From Burkholderiales bacterium (GTDB taxonomy: Bacteria > Pseudomonadota > Gammaproteobacteria > Burkholderiales > Nitrosomonadaceae), in contig JACKLR010000001.1 in assembly GCA_024235795.1 (NCBI GenBank), positions 1,798,001 through 1,862,000 of the forward strand: DNA of 64,000 nucleotides, given 5' to 3'. The notes under the pieces are model-generated. The model searched no databases. It was not told the origin of the DNA and saw only the letters and a list, made by a program, of their open reading frames with translations. A program made the translations under genes and the position numbers. Of this stretch, positions 1 through 8,926 are shown one piece after another (within the stretch, counting starts at the first letter, position 1; the number at the start of each line of letters is the position of its first letter).

Positions 1-120
1 AAAGAAGCACTCGAAGAAAGTAGTCTGCCTTTCCGGGTGGATTTGTTTATCTGGAATGACGTTCCTGAATCGTTCAAGAAGAATATTCAGCGCGAACACA
101 GGGTGCTGATTCATCACTGA
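1..120 (+). CDS. MNT-type nucleotidyltransferase, C-terminal fragment (cut by window start)
   Basis: An open frame enters at base 1 and stops at a TGA at 118-120, giving about 39 residues. The segment LPFRVDLFIW followed by a charged helix ending in FKKNIQREH resembles the C-terminus of minimal nucleotidyltransferases (MNT family), where a VDL/VDI strand supplies the last acidic residue. The N-terminal GS and DxD motifs lie outside the window, so activity cannot be judged. MNT proteins often pair with HEPN proteins in toxin-antitoxin loci; the partner would be upstream and is not visible. Confidence 0.55.
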   Translation, partial: KEALEESSLPFRVDLFIWNDVPESFKKNIQREHRVLIHH

Positions 121-193
121 CGGAATGAATCAGTATCACAGTATCGGTTTATGATGCGCCTTGTTAAAAAAGAAATTACAACTTGTTTTTTCC

Positions 194-1357
194 ATGACAC
201 TGAACTATTTTGACCATAATGCCACCACGCGTGTGGATGACGCGGTGATGGAGGCGATGCTGCCTTTTTTTCAGCAGGAATTCGGCAATGCGTCCAGCCG
301 CCATGAATACGGTATGACCGCACGGCGGGCAATCGACAGGGCGCGTGAGCAAGTTGCGGCGGCTGTCGGTGTTCAACCGGTACAGGTGATTTTTACCAGC
401 GGCGGCTCCGAAGCCAATAACCTGTTCATCCGAGGCGCCGCAGACAGTTTGAAAGCGGATCATATTTTCATCAGTGCAATTGAGCATCCTTGCGTACTGA
501 AGCCAGCACAGGCTTTGGCGCAGCGGTCAGCAGAGCGCTGGACCCTGCACCGGCTGGCAGTAAACCAACACGGCCAGATTGATGTAGATGCGGCACGCGA
601 AGCGATGACGGCGCAGAAACCGGCGCTGGTTTCGGTGATGCTGGCGAATAACGAAACCGGGGTGATACAGGATGTCGCGTCTATTGCTGAAATTACGCGC
701 GATCAGAACAAGCACGCATATATTCATACCGATGCAGTGCAGGGACTGGGTAAAATTGCGGTTGATTTTGCTGCACTGAACGTACATGCGATGACGTTAT
801 CGGCGCATAAAATTTATGGGCCTAAAGGTGCGGCCGCCTTGATCGTCGACAAGCGTTTGTTATTAAAACCGCTGATTTATGGGGGAGGCCATGAGAACGG
901 ATTGCGTTCCGGTACAGAAAATGTCCCGGCGATTGTCGGATTTGGTGTGGCCTGCGAACTGGCAAAAGCGCGCATGACCGAAACTGCGCAGCATGTTGCA
1001 CAACTACGCGAAAGGCTGGAACAGGGCTTGGTAGAGATGGGCGCAGAAATTTTTGGCGCAGGGGCCGCACGCATTCCGAACACCACGTATTTTGCCCTGC
1101 CCGATGTGGAAGGCGACACACTGGTCGTGAAACTGGACAAGGCGGGATTTGCCGCTGCCAGCGGTGCGGCCTGCTCCAGTGTCAATCCGGGACAAAGCCA
1201 TGTGCTCGAAGCGATGCAGGTTGATCCGCTTTTGGCGCGTTGTGCTGTGCGCATCAGTCTTGGGCACAGTAATACTATGGCGCAGGTTGAAGCGTTCCTG
1301 TCGGCGATGAAAGGGATTGTGGACGCGTTGCGAAGCATGAGTAGTCTTTCATTCTGA
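194..1357 (+). CDS. Cysteine desulfurase, NifS/IscS-like class V aminotransferase
   Basis: A PLP-dependent desulfurase that would take sulfur from L-cysteine as an enzyme persulfide for Fe-S clusters or thio-modification. The N-terminus YFDHNATTRVD is typical of the family. SAHKIYGPKG contains the PLP-binding lysine (about residue 206) and SGAACSS the catalytic cysteine (about residue 327). A TTG start at 161 would add 11 residues without family resemblance, so the ATG at 194 is preferred, though no strong Shine-Dalgarno is visible. The length of 387 residues fits the family. No iscR, iscU or sufBCD neighbours are present, so it is probably not the iscRSUA copy and the exact paralogue is unassigned. 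Confidence 0.88.
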   Translation: MTLNYFDHNATTRVDDAVMEAMLPFFQQEFGNASSRHEYGMTARRAIDRAREQVAAAVGVQPVQVIFTSGGSEANNLFIRGAADSLKADHIFISAIEHPCVLKPAQALAQRSAERWTLHRLAVNQHGQIDVDAAREAMTAQKPALVSVMLANNETGVIQDVASIAEITRDQNKHAYIHTDAVQGLGKIAVDFAALNVHAMTLSAHKIYGPKGAAALIVDKRLLLKPLIYGGGHENGLRSGTENVPAIVGFGVACELAKARMTETAQHVAQLRERLEQGLVEMGAEIFGAGAARIPNTTYFALPDVEGDTLVVKLDKAGFAAASGAACSSVNPGQSHVLEAMQVDPLLARCAVRISLGHSNTMAQVEAFLSAMKGIVDALRSMSSLSF

Positions 1358-1452
1358 TTTATTTTCAAACGGATCGGTCAAATTCCAGCAATGAACAAGG
1401 TATTCAGGTTAAAATTCACGCCTACTTTGATTAATAACACGATATCGAATTT

Positions 1453-2196
1453 GTGAACGCTGTAAAAGCCATTATCCTGAGCGCCGGACAAGGCCGGCGC
1501 CTGCTTCCGCTGACCGAGAATTCACCAAAATGCCTGCTGCCCGTTGCAGATCACCCCGTGCTTGCATGGCAAATCGACGCACTGTTTGCCGCCGGAATCG
1601 ACGAAATTATTATTGTTGCAGGTTTCCAGGTGGGACAAATTGAAACACTGCTGCAGGAACGCTATGCAAACCATGGCGACATCAGAATCGTCTTTAACCC
1701 GTTTTATGAGGTGGCGGATAATCTCGCCAGTTGCTGGCTGGCGCGCGATGCGATGAACGGCGATTTTCTGCTGTTAAACGGCGATACCGTGATCGAACCT
1801 GCGCTGGTAACGCAGGTATTGAATTCGCCGGTTGCCCCGATTACACTGAGCGTGGATTTTAAAAAAAGCTATGATGCGGATGACATGAAAGTACAGCTCA
1901 ATGACGATGGCTGGGTCAAACAGGTCAGTAAAATTGTTCCACCTGATCAGATTGATGCGGAATCTATTGGATTGATCTATTTTCGCGAGAAAGGGGCGGC
2001 CTGTTTCAGTCAGGCGCTGGAAGCCGCATTACGCCATCCGGCTGAATTAAAATCCTGGTATCTGTCCATTATTGACAAGCTAGCCGGTCAGCATCTGGTG
2101 AATTCGTGTTCTGTTTCCGGCTACCGCTGGTGCGAGATTGATTTTATTGAGGATCTGGCGAGAGCGGGCATGCTTTTCACCCAGCAAACGCAATAA
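1453..2196 (+). CDS. NTP_transferase family sugar/choline-phosphate nucleotidyltransferase
   Basis: The N-terminus AIILSAGQGRRLLPLT is the nucleotide-binding signature of GT-A fold nucleotidyltransferases, followed by SPKCLLPVADHPVL and the metal-binding LLLNGDTVI. Size (247 residues) and order match LicC-like phosphocholine cytidylyltransferases or small NDP-sugar pyrophosphorylases, which join NTP to a phosphorylated small molecule. The start is a GTG; no other start precedes the family motif. It opens a run of closely spaced plus-strand genes including a HIT protein and a desaturase, compatible with envelope-component synthesis, but the substrate cannot be read from the sequence. Confidence 0.8.
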   Translation: MNAVKAIILSAGQGRRLLPLTENSPKCLLPVADHPVLAWQIDALFAAGIDEIIIVAGFQVGQIETLLQERYANHGDIRIVFNPFYEVADNLASCWLARDAMNGDFLLLNGDTVIEPALVTQVLNSPVAPITLSVDFKKSYDADDMKVQLNDDGWVKQVSKIVPPDQIDAESIGLIYFREKGAACFSQALEAALRHPAELKSWYLSIIDKLAGQHLVNSCSVSGYRWCEIDFIEDLARAGMLFTQQTQ

Positions 2197-2219
2197 CTAA
2201 AGATTAAACGGAGGGATGC

Positions 2220-2663
2220 GTGAAAACAGTTGAGCTTAACGCAACCATGCGCAAATTCGGCGCGCCAGAAACGATTGTTCACGCGTTCCAGTACTGGAGT
2301 GTGATGCTGCGTCCCGCGCAGGTGACACTGGGCGCGCTGGTGCTGGCTGCACATGAACCGGCTAAAGCATTCTCGGAACTCAGTCCTCAAAGCTTTGCTG
2401 AATTGCATGCCGTCACCAATCAGCTCGAATTTGCCCTGAAAAAAGCGTTTCAATATGACAAATTGAATTACCTGATGTTGATGATGGTCGACCCTGATGT
2501 GCATTTTCACGTTATTCCGCGTTATGCGCAATCGCAACAATTTGCCGAGAGGGAATTTGTCGATGCGGGATGGCCGGCTGTTCCTAATCTGAGTCATGTC
2601 AATGAAACGGATGAAAAAACCAATCAACTGATTATGGATCAAATCAAATCCTGCTGGTCATGA
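2220..2663 (+). CDS. HIT family (histidine triad) nucleotide hydrolase
   Basis: A 147-residue protein with the triad-like segment DVHFHVIPRY near residue 100, as in HIT hydrolases that cleave Ap4A, AMP-lysine or related dinucleotides. A GTG start follows a strong GGAGG at 2210-2214, which fixes the start. The triad is reduced: the first histidine position is taken by Asp (DxHxH), seen in some members, so catalysis is likely but unproven. Its stop overlaps the desaturase start by an ATGA, implying translational coupling. Confidence 0.8.
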   Translation: MKTVELNATMRKFGAPETIVHAFQYWSVMLRPAQVTLGALVLAAHEPAKAFSELSPQSFAELHAVTNQLEFALKKAFQYDKLNYLMLMMVDPDVHFHVIPRYAQSQQFAEREFVDAGWPAVPNLSHVNETDEKTNQLIMDQIKSCWS

Positions 2664-3799
2664 AAACATCGGAAGAGATAAAGCCAATGTCAGAATCAGA
2701 TTCGGAAGCTGTGTCGGACTCCGCTGCCAAATCCGAGACTGCGCCTGAAATCGAAGCATTTCCGCTACGTGAGGCGCATCAGTTGGTCAGCGATCTGATG
2801 ACGCCGAATCCATGGATTTACTGGACGGATTTTCTGTTTAACGCTATTGTGGGCTGGGCAGCGTTTTTCACCGCATTGTTTTCGCCTTTGTTCTCACTGG
2901 TGCAGATCGGCGCATATGTGGTTGCGGTGCTGACACTGTACAGAGCGGCAATTTTCGTCCATGAACTCGCGCATCTGAAGAAAGGAACGTTCAAGGTTTT
3001 CCGAACGGCATGGAACTGTATGTGCGGCGTGCCGTTCATGATCCCGTCATTTACCTACGATGGCGTGCATAACGACCACCATCGGCGGGATGTATACGGT
3101 ACGCATCAGGATGGGGAATATCTGCCGTTTGCAACGCACAAACCTATTGAAATGGTGGGCTATGTTTTACTGTCGTTTTTGATACCGCCAGTACTGTTGG
3201 CGCGTTTTCTGATATTGACGCCATTGTCCTATCTGATTCCACCGTTACGCAAAGTCGTCTGGGAACGTGCTTCATCGTTGACGATTGACCCAACTTACAA
3301 ACGCGCGGAAAACGCCATTCGCAACGATCACAACTGGCGGCAGCAGGAACTGGCGGCATTTTTGTTCGCTTTTGTCGTGGTATCGCTGGTGTGGCTGGAT
3401 GTCATGCCCTTCGATGTGTTGGTGCTCTGGTATCTTGTTGCTGTCATGGTTTTTATCCTGAATTCACTGCGTACCCTGGCTGCACATGCCTACCGCAATC
3501 CAGGCGAAAAACCGATGACCCATGCCGAACAGTATCTAGACTCGATAAACGTACCCGGTAATCCGCTTATTACTCCATTGTGGGCGCCGGTTGGACTGCG
3601 TTTTCACGCGACGCACCATTTATTTATGAGCATGCCCTATCATAACCTTGGAAAAGCGCAACGCCGCCTGGTCAATGGACTCAGTGATAATAGGCTTTAT
3701 CTGACAACCCTGCGAACCAGCTTATGGGATGCCTTGACACGTATCTGGCGTGAATCTTCACAAGCCAGTACGTCAAAAAGTACGACTGATAATTCATGA
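2660..3799 (+). CDS. Membrane fatty acid desaturase family protein
   Basis: An integral-membrane di-iron desaturase or hydroxylase. Three histidine boxes are visible: HELAH after the second hydrophobic span, HNDHH about 35 residues later, and HATHH near residue 315, separated by hydrophobic helices, the usual arrangement for PF00487. The first 35 or so residues are acidic and serine-rich and probably cytoplasmic. The start could be the ATG at 2660 (ATGA overlap with the HIT gene) or the in-frame ATG at 2687. It also overlaps gpmA downstream, so the three genes are likely co-transcribed. The acyl substrate is unknown. Confidence 0.85.
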   Translation: MKTSEEIKPMSESDSEAVSDSAAKSETAPEIEAFPLREAHQLVSDLMTPNPWIYWTDFLFNAIVGWAAFFTALFSPLFSLVQIGAYVVAVLTLYRAAIFVHELAHLKKGTFKVFRTAWNCMCGVPFMIPSFTYDGVHNDHHRRDVYGTHQDGEYLPFATHKPIEMVGYVLLSFLIPPVLLARFLILTPLSYLIPPLRKVVWERASSLTIDPTYKRAENAIRNDHNWRQQELAAFLFAFVVVSLVWLDVMPFDVLVLWYLVAVMVFILNSLRTLAAHAYRNPGEKPMTHAEQYLDSINVPGNPLITPLWAPVGLRFHATHHLFMSMPYHNLGKAQRRLVNGLSDNRLYLTTLRTSLWDALTRIWRESSQASTSKSTTDNS

Positions 3800-4536
3800 A
3801 CCAGGCTTCTTCAGAAAAAAATGAAACCGCACAAAAAATAACGCGACTGGTTTTGCTGCGTCATGGGCAGAGCATCTGGAATCGCGACAAGGTTTTTACC
3901 GGCTGGAGCGATGTCGTGTTAAGTCCAAAAGGACAACAGGAAGCAAAAAATGCCGGTCGTCAACTACAACGAATCGGCATCCGCTTCGACAGGTGTTTTT
4001 CGTCTACATTACAACGTGCCTCGGAAACTGCGAAAACGGTTTTATCAACCATGGAACTTGACGAATTGCCCATACAGCAATGCTGGCGCCTGAATGAACG
4101 GCATTACGGCGCGCTGGAAGGCATGGGGCGTCTGGCCGCCATCAGGAAATTTGGTTTATGGCCTGTGTTGCGCACACAAATCCGGTTTGATGGCGAACCA
4201 CCGAAACTGGAAATGGATGATAGTCGTTTTCCGGGCAATCAGCCGCAGTATGAAGCCGTTGAAAAAAATGAACTGCCACGCGGTGAAAGCCTGAAACTGG
4301 CCATGGAAAGAATGCTGCCCTGCTGGCAGAATGTCATCAAACCGGAAATACAGCAGGGGCAATGCGTGCTGATTGTTTCACATAAAAACGTGCTGCGTAC
4401 ACTGATGATGCAGCTTGACAATCTGACCGAGATGCAGGTGTTGAAACTAAAGCTGGCGACGGGTAAGCCCCTGGTCTATGAACTCGATCATGAGTTTAAG
4501 CCTGTTCGGCATTATTACATGGATGAATTGCGCTGA
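3796..4536 (+). CDS. gpmA: 2,3-bisphosphoglycerate-dependent phosphoglycerate mutase
   Basis: Interconverts 2- and 3-phosphoglycerate in glycolysis and gluconeogenesis. LVLLRHGQSIWN near residue 17 contains the phosphohistidine, followed by FTGWSDV, and NERHYGALEG contains the catalytic glutamate. The second catalytic histidine is in IVSHKNVLR, a variant of the commoner AHGNSLR. The 246-residue length matches dPGM. The start overlaps the desaturase stop by ATGA; about 13 residues precede the usual family N-terminus. The SHKN variant makes a broader histidine-phosphatase role possible, but the rest fits GpmA. Confidence 0.85.
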   Translation: MNQASSEKNETAQKITRLVLLRHGQSIWNRDKVFTGWSDVVLSPKGQQEAKNAGRQLQRIGIRFDRCFSSTLQRASETAKTVLSTMELDELPIQQCWRLNERHYGALEGMGRLAAIRKFGLWPVLRTQIRFDGEPPKLEMDDSRFPGNQPQYEAVEKNELPRGESLKLAMERMLPCWQNVIKPEIQQGQCVLIVSHKNVLRTLMMQLDNLTEMQVLKLKLATGKPLVYELDHEFKPVRHYYMDELR

Positions 4537-4551
4537 ACGGTTTTAAATACG

Positions 4552-5100
4552 ATGACAACAATCTACAGTTTCGCGCCGATTGTTGATTCGCATGCCCGAG
4601 TCCTCATACTGGGTAGCATGCCCGGACAGGCATCATTGAATGCCGGTCAATATTATGCCCATCCACAAAATGCATTCTGGCGCATTATGGGCGAATTACT
4701 GGACTTTGATCCGGCAATTGCATCTTATACTGAAAAAACAACCGCACTGAAATCAGCGCATATCGCGCTCTGGGATGTGCTGCAATCCTGCCGGCGTGAA
4801 GGCAGCCTGGATTCAAGTATTGAAATCCAGTCGCAGGTTGTGAATGATTTTGAGTCTTTCTTTAAAACCCATACACACATACGTTTTGTTTTTTTTAATG
4901 GCGGTAAAGCAGAAGATTGTTTTCGGCGCTACGTGTTGCGCGATACTGCTCTGGATTTCGTTCAACTGTCTCGGCTGCCGTCAACAAGCCCGGCCAATGC
5001 AACATTGTCTTTTGCGCACAAACGGGACAAGTGGCGTCAGATGTTGATGGATACTTTATTTATTTCTCAAAACCGTAGTGATCAGCTATCAGTCAGATGA
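4552..5100 (+). CDS. DNA-deoxyinosine (hypoxanthine) glycosylase, UDG superfamily
   Basis: A 182-residue base-excision-repair enzyme of the uracil-DNA-glycosylase fold. LILGSMPG and the following YYAHPQNAFW match the hypoxanthine-DNA glycosylase branch (family 6), where the Asn in HPQNAFW is the expected catalytic position. The C-terminal RLPSTSPAN segment resembles the minor-groove loop. It starts 15 bases after gpmA and overlaps the next GTPase by ATGA, so it belongs to the same transcription unit. The expected role is removal of deaminated adenine from DNA. Confidence 0.83.
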   Translation: MTTIYSFAPIVDSHARVLILGSMPGQASLNAGQYYAHPQNAFWRIMGELLDFDPAIASYTEKTTALKSAHIALWDVLQSCRREGSLDSSIEIQSQVVNDFESFFKTHTHIRFVFFNGGKAEDCFRRYVLRDTALDFVQLSRLPSTSPANATLSFAHKRDKWRQMLMDTLFISQNRSDQLSVR

Positions 5101-6323
5101 AATGGGATGATTTGAAAAACTGGAGTGGTTATTGGGATCAACTGCGCACGATTTTGCTCGACCCGAAAGTCGACGAAGCGTTGCTGGAGAAATCGCTGCA
5201 AGAGGCCCGCGAGAAAATGCCCGTGCCTGTATTATGGCTGATCGGCAAAACGCAGGCAGGCAAGACATCGATTATTCGTGCGATGACGGGGAGTGAAACC
5301 GCCGAAATCGGCAACGGTTTTCAACCGTGTACGCGGCAGTCGCGTTTTTATGATTTTCCGGCGGATATTCCTGTCGTCAGGTTCCTGGATACGCGCGGCC
5401 TGGGAGAAGTTTCTTACGATCCGGCGGATGACATCCATTACTGCGAGTCCAAGGCGCATTTGCTGATCGCCGTCATGAAGGTGGCGGACATCAAACAACA
5501 GCCTGTTTTTGAGGTACTGCACACGGTGCGTGAGCGCCATCCGGAATGGCCGTTGCTGATTGTCCAGACCGGTTTGCATGAATGCTATCCCGTCGGCGGA
5601 CAGCATATCGACCCCTGGCCCTATGATCAAACGCCGTTGCCGGATGCGGTACCTGCTGATCTCAAGCGCGCGTTGTCTGCGCAACGCGATGCCGCAGCAA
5701 ATCTGCCAGGTCATGCGCCGGTACGTTGGGTGGCCGTGGACTTGACATTGCCTGAAGACGGATTTGAACCACCTGAATATGGACTCGAAGCCCTATGGCA
5801 AGCTATCGAGGCGCTGTCATCATTGGGTCTGGAGAATCTTTTGACCCGTGGCGAAGCCGTACATGATTTGTATGAACGCACCGCGCATCAGCATATTGTT
5901 GGTTATGCGACAACTGCTGCGGGGCTTGGTGCGTTACCGGTGGTTGATCTGGTAGCTGTATCGGCGGTACAGGCCAAATTACTGCACAGTCTGGCCACGC
6001 TCTATGGCCAGACATGGGATAAACGGACGATTTCAGAATTTCTCGGACTGATGGGCGCAGGTGTGGCGACAGGCTATGTGGCACGACTACTGGGGCGCAC
6101 GGTCGCCAAAGTCATTCCCGTCCTGGGTCAAACCGTCGGGGCGATCTGGGGAGCAAGCGCCAGCGGTGCAACAACCTATGCGTTGGGAAAAGCTGCCGTG
6201 TACTTCTTTGTCAGGCACCGGAATAATCTGAGTGTTGACTCCGAGACGATTCGCCGTATCTATGCAGAGGAACTGGAACGCGGCACTGCCATTCTGAAAG
6301 ACCGTTTGCAGGGTAAATCGTGA
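5097..6323 (+). CDS. Membrane-associated GTPase with C-terminal DUF697-like domain
   Basis: A 408-residue protein with a P-loop GKTQAGKTS near residue 50 and a G3-type DTRGLGE near residue 100, so an Era/Obg-like G domain. After about residue 265 a region rich in small and hydrophobic residues (GYATTAAGLGALPVVDLVAV) matches the DUF697 membrane-associated domain found with such GTPases. It overlaps the glycosylase by ATGA and is followed immediately by a second GTPase, suggesting the two act together at the inner membrane. No specific function is known to me. Confidence 0.75.
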   Translation: MKWDDLKNWSGYWDQLRTILLDPKVDEALLEKSLQEAREKMPVPVLWLIGKTQAGKTSIIRAMTGSETAEIGNGFQPCTRQSRFYDFPADIPVVRFLDTRGLGEVSYDPADDIHYCESKAHLLIAVMKVADIKQQPVFEVLHTVRERHPEWPLLIVQTGLHECYPVGGQHIDPWPYDQTPLPDAVPADLKRALSAQRDAAANLPGHAPVRWVAVDLTLPEDGFEPPEYGLEALWQAIEALSSLGLENLLTRGEAVHDLYERTAHQHIVGYATTAAGLGALPVVDLVAVSAVQAKLLHSLATLYGQTWDKRTISEFLGLMGAGVATGYVARLLGRTVAKVIPVLGQTVGAIWGASASGATTYALGKAAVYFFVRHRNNLSVDSETIRRIYAEELERGTAILKDRLQGKS

Positions 6324-7885
6324 TGAAGCCGTTGCCCTATGGTATCGATCCGCTCAGATTGCTGGTTTTTTTGTTGATGGTTGTGCCGTTCCTGGTGGTG
6401 CTGGGTTTCGGTATGGTATGGCTGTGGCAGAACGGTTTTTTATTGTTCTGGGCACTGGCGATGCTGGTCAGCGGTGGCGTTGGTTATGGCCTGCAGCAGT
6501 TGCTGGTCAGACGGGACCGCAAGCTACTGGCCGAAGCTGCGACGGAACCGAATCCCGAATGGCCATTGAGTGCTGATGCGGCATGGGAACAGGTGCAGGC
6601 ATTGGCGGATAGCTGTGAACCCAAAGACTGGCCGATAGAAACAGGCGACTGGATTCTGGCGCTGGGCCGGCGCACAATGGAAACGGTGGCGCGTTGTTAC
6701 CACCCCGATGTGGAAAAACCCCTGCTTGAACTCACGGTGCCGCATACGCTGCTGGTCATAGAACGGGCAAGCCGTGATTTGCGCCTGGATGTAACTGAAA
6801 ACATACCGTTCAGCAACCGGTTGACAATCGGCGACCTGTTTCGCATGCAGCGCTGGAAAGACAAGGCGGAACAGGTGTATGACATTTATCGGGCTGGCCG
6901 GGCGATAGTCAATCCCGTCAATGCCATCCTTGGCGAGGCCTGGCGTCAGCTGCGCGAAAGCAGTTTTCTTCAGGCGCGTGATGAATTACACCGCTGGTTT
7001 TTGCGCACGTATATCCGCAAAGTTGGCTACTATGCGATCGACCTGTACAGTGGCCGTCTGGTGCTGACGGACGAAGAACCCGCAACAACCCGGACAGCCC
7101 GGTCCAGTGCCGATATGGACGCGGCGGATCAATCGTCCGAGGATAACAATGCTGCTGAGGAACCACTGCGTATTCTGGTGCTTGGACGGTCCAATGCCGG
7201 CAAATCAAGCCTGATCAATGCGCTGTTCGGTCAGTTGACCACGGTTGCCGATGTTTTGCCGGACAGTACCCTGGCGCTCAAACCGTTTGCGCTTTCACGG
7301 GAAGGAATGACCCGGGCGTTAATCTTTGACACGCCGGGTTGCGACAGTGAGCACTTTGAAATTAAACAGTTACAGCAAGCGGCTCAGGATGCCGACCTGA
7401 TTTTATGGGTCAGTCCGGCAAACCGGCCGGACAGGCAGGCGGAACGCGATTGCCTGGATGCGTTGCGCTCATTTCTGTCCGCACAAATTAACCGCCGCCC
7501 GCCGCCGTTACTGGTTGTTGTCAGTCATATAGACCGCCTTCGGCCAACCGGTGAATGGAACCCGCCATATGATTTGACAGCTACGCACAATACCAAAGCC
7601 ACAAATATCAACGCGGCCATACAAGCTGTTGCTGTCGATCTTGCAGTACCGGTTGACCATGTCATCCCGGTCTGCCTGATGGAAGATCACATTTATAATG
7701 TCAACGATACGTTGTGGGCGGCAATCCTGAGCCAACAGGAAGAAGCCCAGCGGGCTCGTCTATTGCGCTGTCTGGATGAAAAGAAAAAAGCGGAAAACTG
7801 GGAATTGCTGCGGCGTCAGATGATCAATGCAGGCCGTTTTCTTAAGAATCTGCCTAATTTGCTGGATAAACACCAGGATAAGTAA
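6323..7885 (+). CDS. N-terminally membrane-anchored GTPase
   Basis: Two hydrophobic segments occupy the first 60 or so residues. The G domain lies after residue 285: P-loop GRSNAGKSSLINALFG, G3 DTPGCD, and VVSHIDRLRP at the G4 position (an SHID variant of NKxD). This resembles YfjP/YeeP-like GTPases. A GTG at 6320 is in frame, but the ATG at 6323 overlapping the upstream stop as TGATG is preferred. It is the last gene before the island insertion point and forms a pair with the preceding DUF697-type GTPase. Confidence 0.75.
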   Translation: MKPLPYGIDPLRLLVFLLMVVPFLVVLGFGMVWLWQNGFLLFWALAMLVSGGVGYGLQQLLVRRDRKLLAEAATEPNPEWPLSADAAWEQVQALADSCEPKDWPIETGDWILALGRRTMETVARCYHPDVEKPLLELTVPHTLLVIERASRDLRLDVTENIPFSNRLTIGDLFRMQRWKDKAEQVYDIYRAGRAIVNPVNAILGEAWRQLRESSFLQARDELHRWFLRTYIRKVGYYAIDLYSGRLVLTDEEPATTRTARSSADMDAADQSSEDNNAAEEPLRILVLGRSNAGKSSLINALFGQLTTVADVLPDSTLALKPFALSREGMTRALIFDTPGCDSEHFEIKQLQQAAQDADLILWVSPANRPDRQAERDCLDALRSFLSAQINRRPPPLLVVVSHIDRLRPTGEWNPPYDLTATHNTKATNINAAIQAVAVDLAVPVDHVIPVCLMEDHIYNVNDTLWAAILSQQEEAQRARLLRCLDEKKKAENWELLRRQMINAGRFLKNLPNLLDKHQDK

Positions 7886-8259
7886 AAAAGGAGAAGGTGA
7901 AAGAAAAGTTATGCGTCCAGAAATTATTTGTGTTGGGTCTTATGTTATTGGACTAGCGGGTAAAGTGATCATATTACCATATAAAATAATTGCCTGAATG
8001 TTACAACTATTCAGAATTAAAAGGATGATGCAACAATAGCTCCAATAACACCCAATGCGGCAATTACTAACTCAATGACTCTACCCAATAATAAATCTCC
8101 AGTTATTTCGAGTGAATGCGGAAGAATTAATGGCGTAAATAAGCATTATTTAATCAGGTGATGTTAGCACTATAAATACACGTTACAAATTACAGAACGT
8201 AAGTTATAAAATTGCTTGTAACCAATGCATTTAGTTGGTTATGGTTTCTGTTAATATGC
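7886..8259. other. Intergenic region left of the island
   Basis: No convincing gene. A very short plus-strand frame starts at an ATG at 7911 behind a purine-rich AAGGAGAAGG, giving about 28 residues, mostly hydrophobic. A short hydrophobic minus-strand frame covers about 8022-8155 but lacks a normal start. Neither is called. The attL repeat follows at 8260. Confidence 0.5.
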
Positions 8260-8284
8260 CTAGCTACTCATGTAGCTACTCAAA
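8260..8284 (+). repeat. attL, left copy of the island direct repeat
   Basis: Begins CTAGCTACTCATGTAGCTAC and continues TCAAA. The same 25 bases occur at 45499-45523 in the same orientation. Each copy contains two tandem TAGCTACTCA units separated by TG, a plausible core or arm-site arrangement for an integrase. Confidence 0.85.
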
Positions 8285-8495
8285 AAATTCTGTTGATACC
8301 TATGGTCAAGAGTAGCTCATATTATTCTAATATATTTAATCACACTCCCAAAGAATAATTACATCCAGGACATCAATCGCGGCCAGAGTTTTATAGGCGT
8401 TCAGTATCGAGATCAATCTTCCATTGAGCAGTTCTGTGGCAATTAATCTGATCCACATGGTTCTGGCTAGAAAGCCTGATGTCATTCGATTCTAA
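8285..8495. other. Non-coding left edge of the island
   Basis: AT-rich, no gene seen. A degenerate inverted copy of the att unit (AGAGTAGCTCAT, about 8309-8320) may be an integrase arm site. Confidence 0.35.
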
Positions 8496-8909
8496 TCAAT
8501 GATCCGTAAGCCGGATTAATCTTGGCCAGCAATCATGTATCCAAGCATATTCCGGAGGCGTATCGATGGTCACCACATAAACCCGCATCTTTTCTTTGCG
8601 TTCGGCCAAGAGCCCTTGTATGACCATTCTGTTATCAATCGGTATCCAGTGAGATTGACCGTCGTGATCCTTTTCCATGAATTGATCGGCGGCAATTAAA
8701 ACTGGCCTTGGATGCCAAGGTTTCCATTTACCTGCTTTAATAGAATCCAATCGTGCCCAGCCACCATTTGGAAATTGACCAATGGCCTCTTTTTGACGCC
8801 TACCCCATGTTACCCAGGTGACATTTCCGCTACGCAAACGCACGGGTAGTCTAGCATCGGGTTGAGGAAAGTAGATTTTGTGATCCTGATATTGAATACC
8901 GCCGCACAT
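8496..8909 (-). CDS. Small SRAP/YedK-like protein (MCGG N-terminus)
   Basis: The preferred start is the ATG at 8909, giving an N-terminus MCGG with cysteine at position 2. SRAP-domain proteins (HMCES/YedK) expose Cys2 after Met removal and cross-link it to abasic DNA. Later segments (WGRRQKE, GGWARLDSIKAGKW, ADQFMEKDHDG) resemble a compact SRAP-like family in phages and islands, but the protein is only 137 residues against roughly 200 or more for YedK. A start ten codons upstream at 8939 would bury the cysteine and overlap the neighbour. Likely role is protection of abasic sites; the assignment is tentative. Confidence 0.5.
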   Translation of the reverse strand: MCGGIQYQDHKIYFPQPDARLPVRLRSGNVTWVTWGRRQKEAIGQFPNGGWARLDSIKAGKWKPWHPRPVLIAADQFMEKDHDGQSHWIPIDNRMVIQGLLAERKEKMRVYVVTIDTPPEYAWIHDCWPRLIRLTDH

Positions 8910-8926
8910 GTGAGAATTATTGAAGA

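Noticed and set aside
8260..8284. attL as a tRNA 3' end
   Set aside because: P4-like integrases often use tRNA genes, but the repeat has no T-arm or acceptor pairing with flanking sequence.
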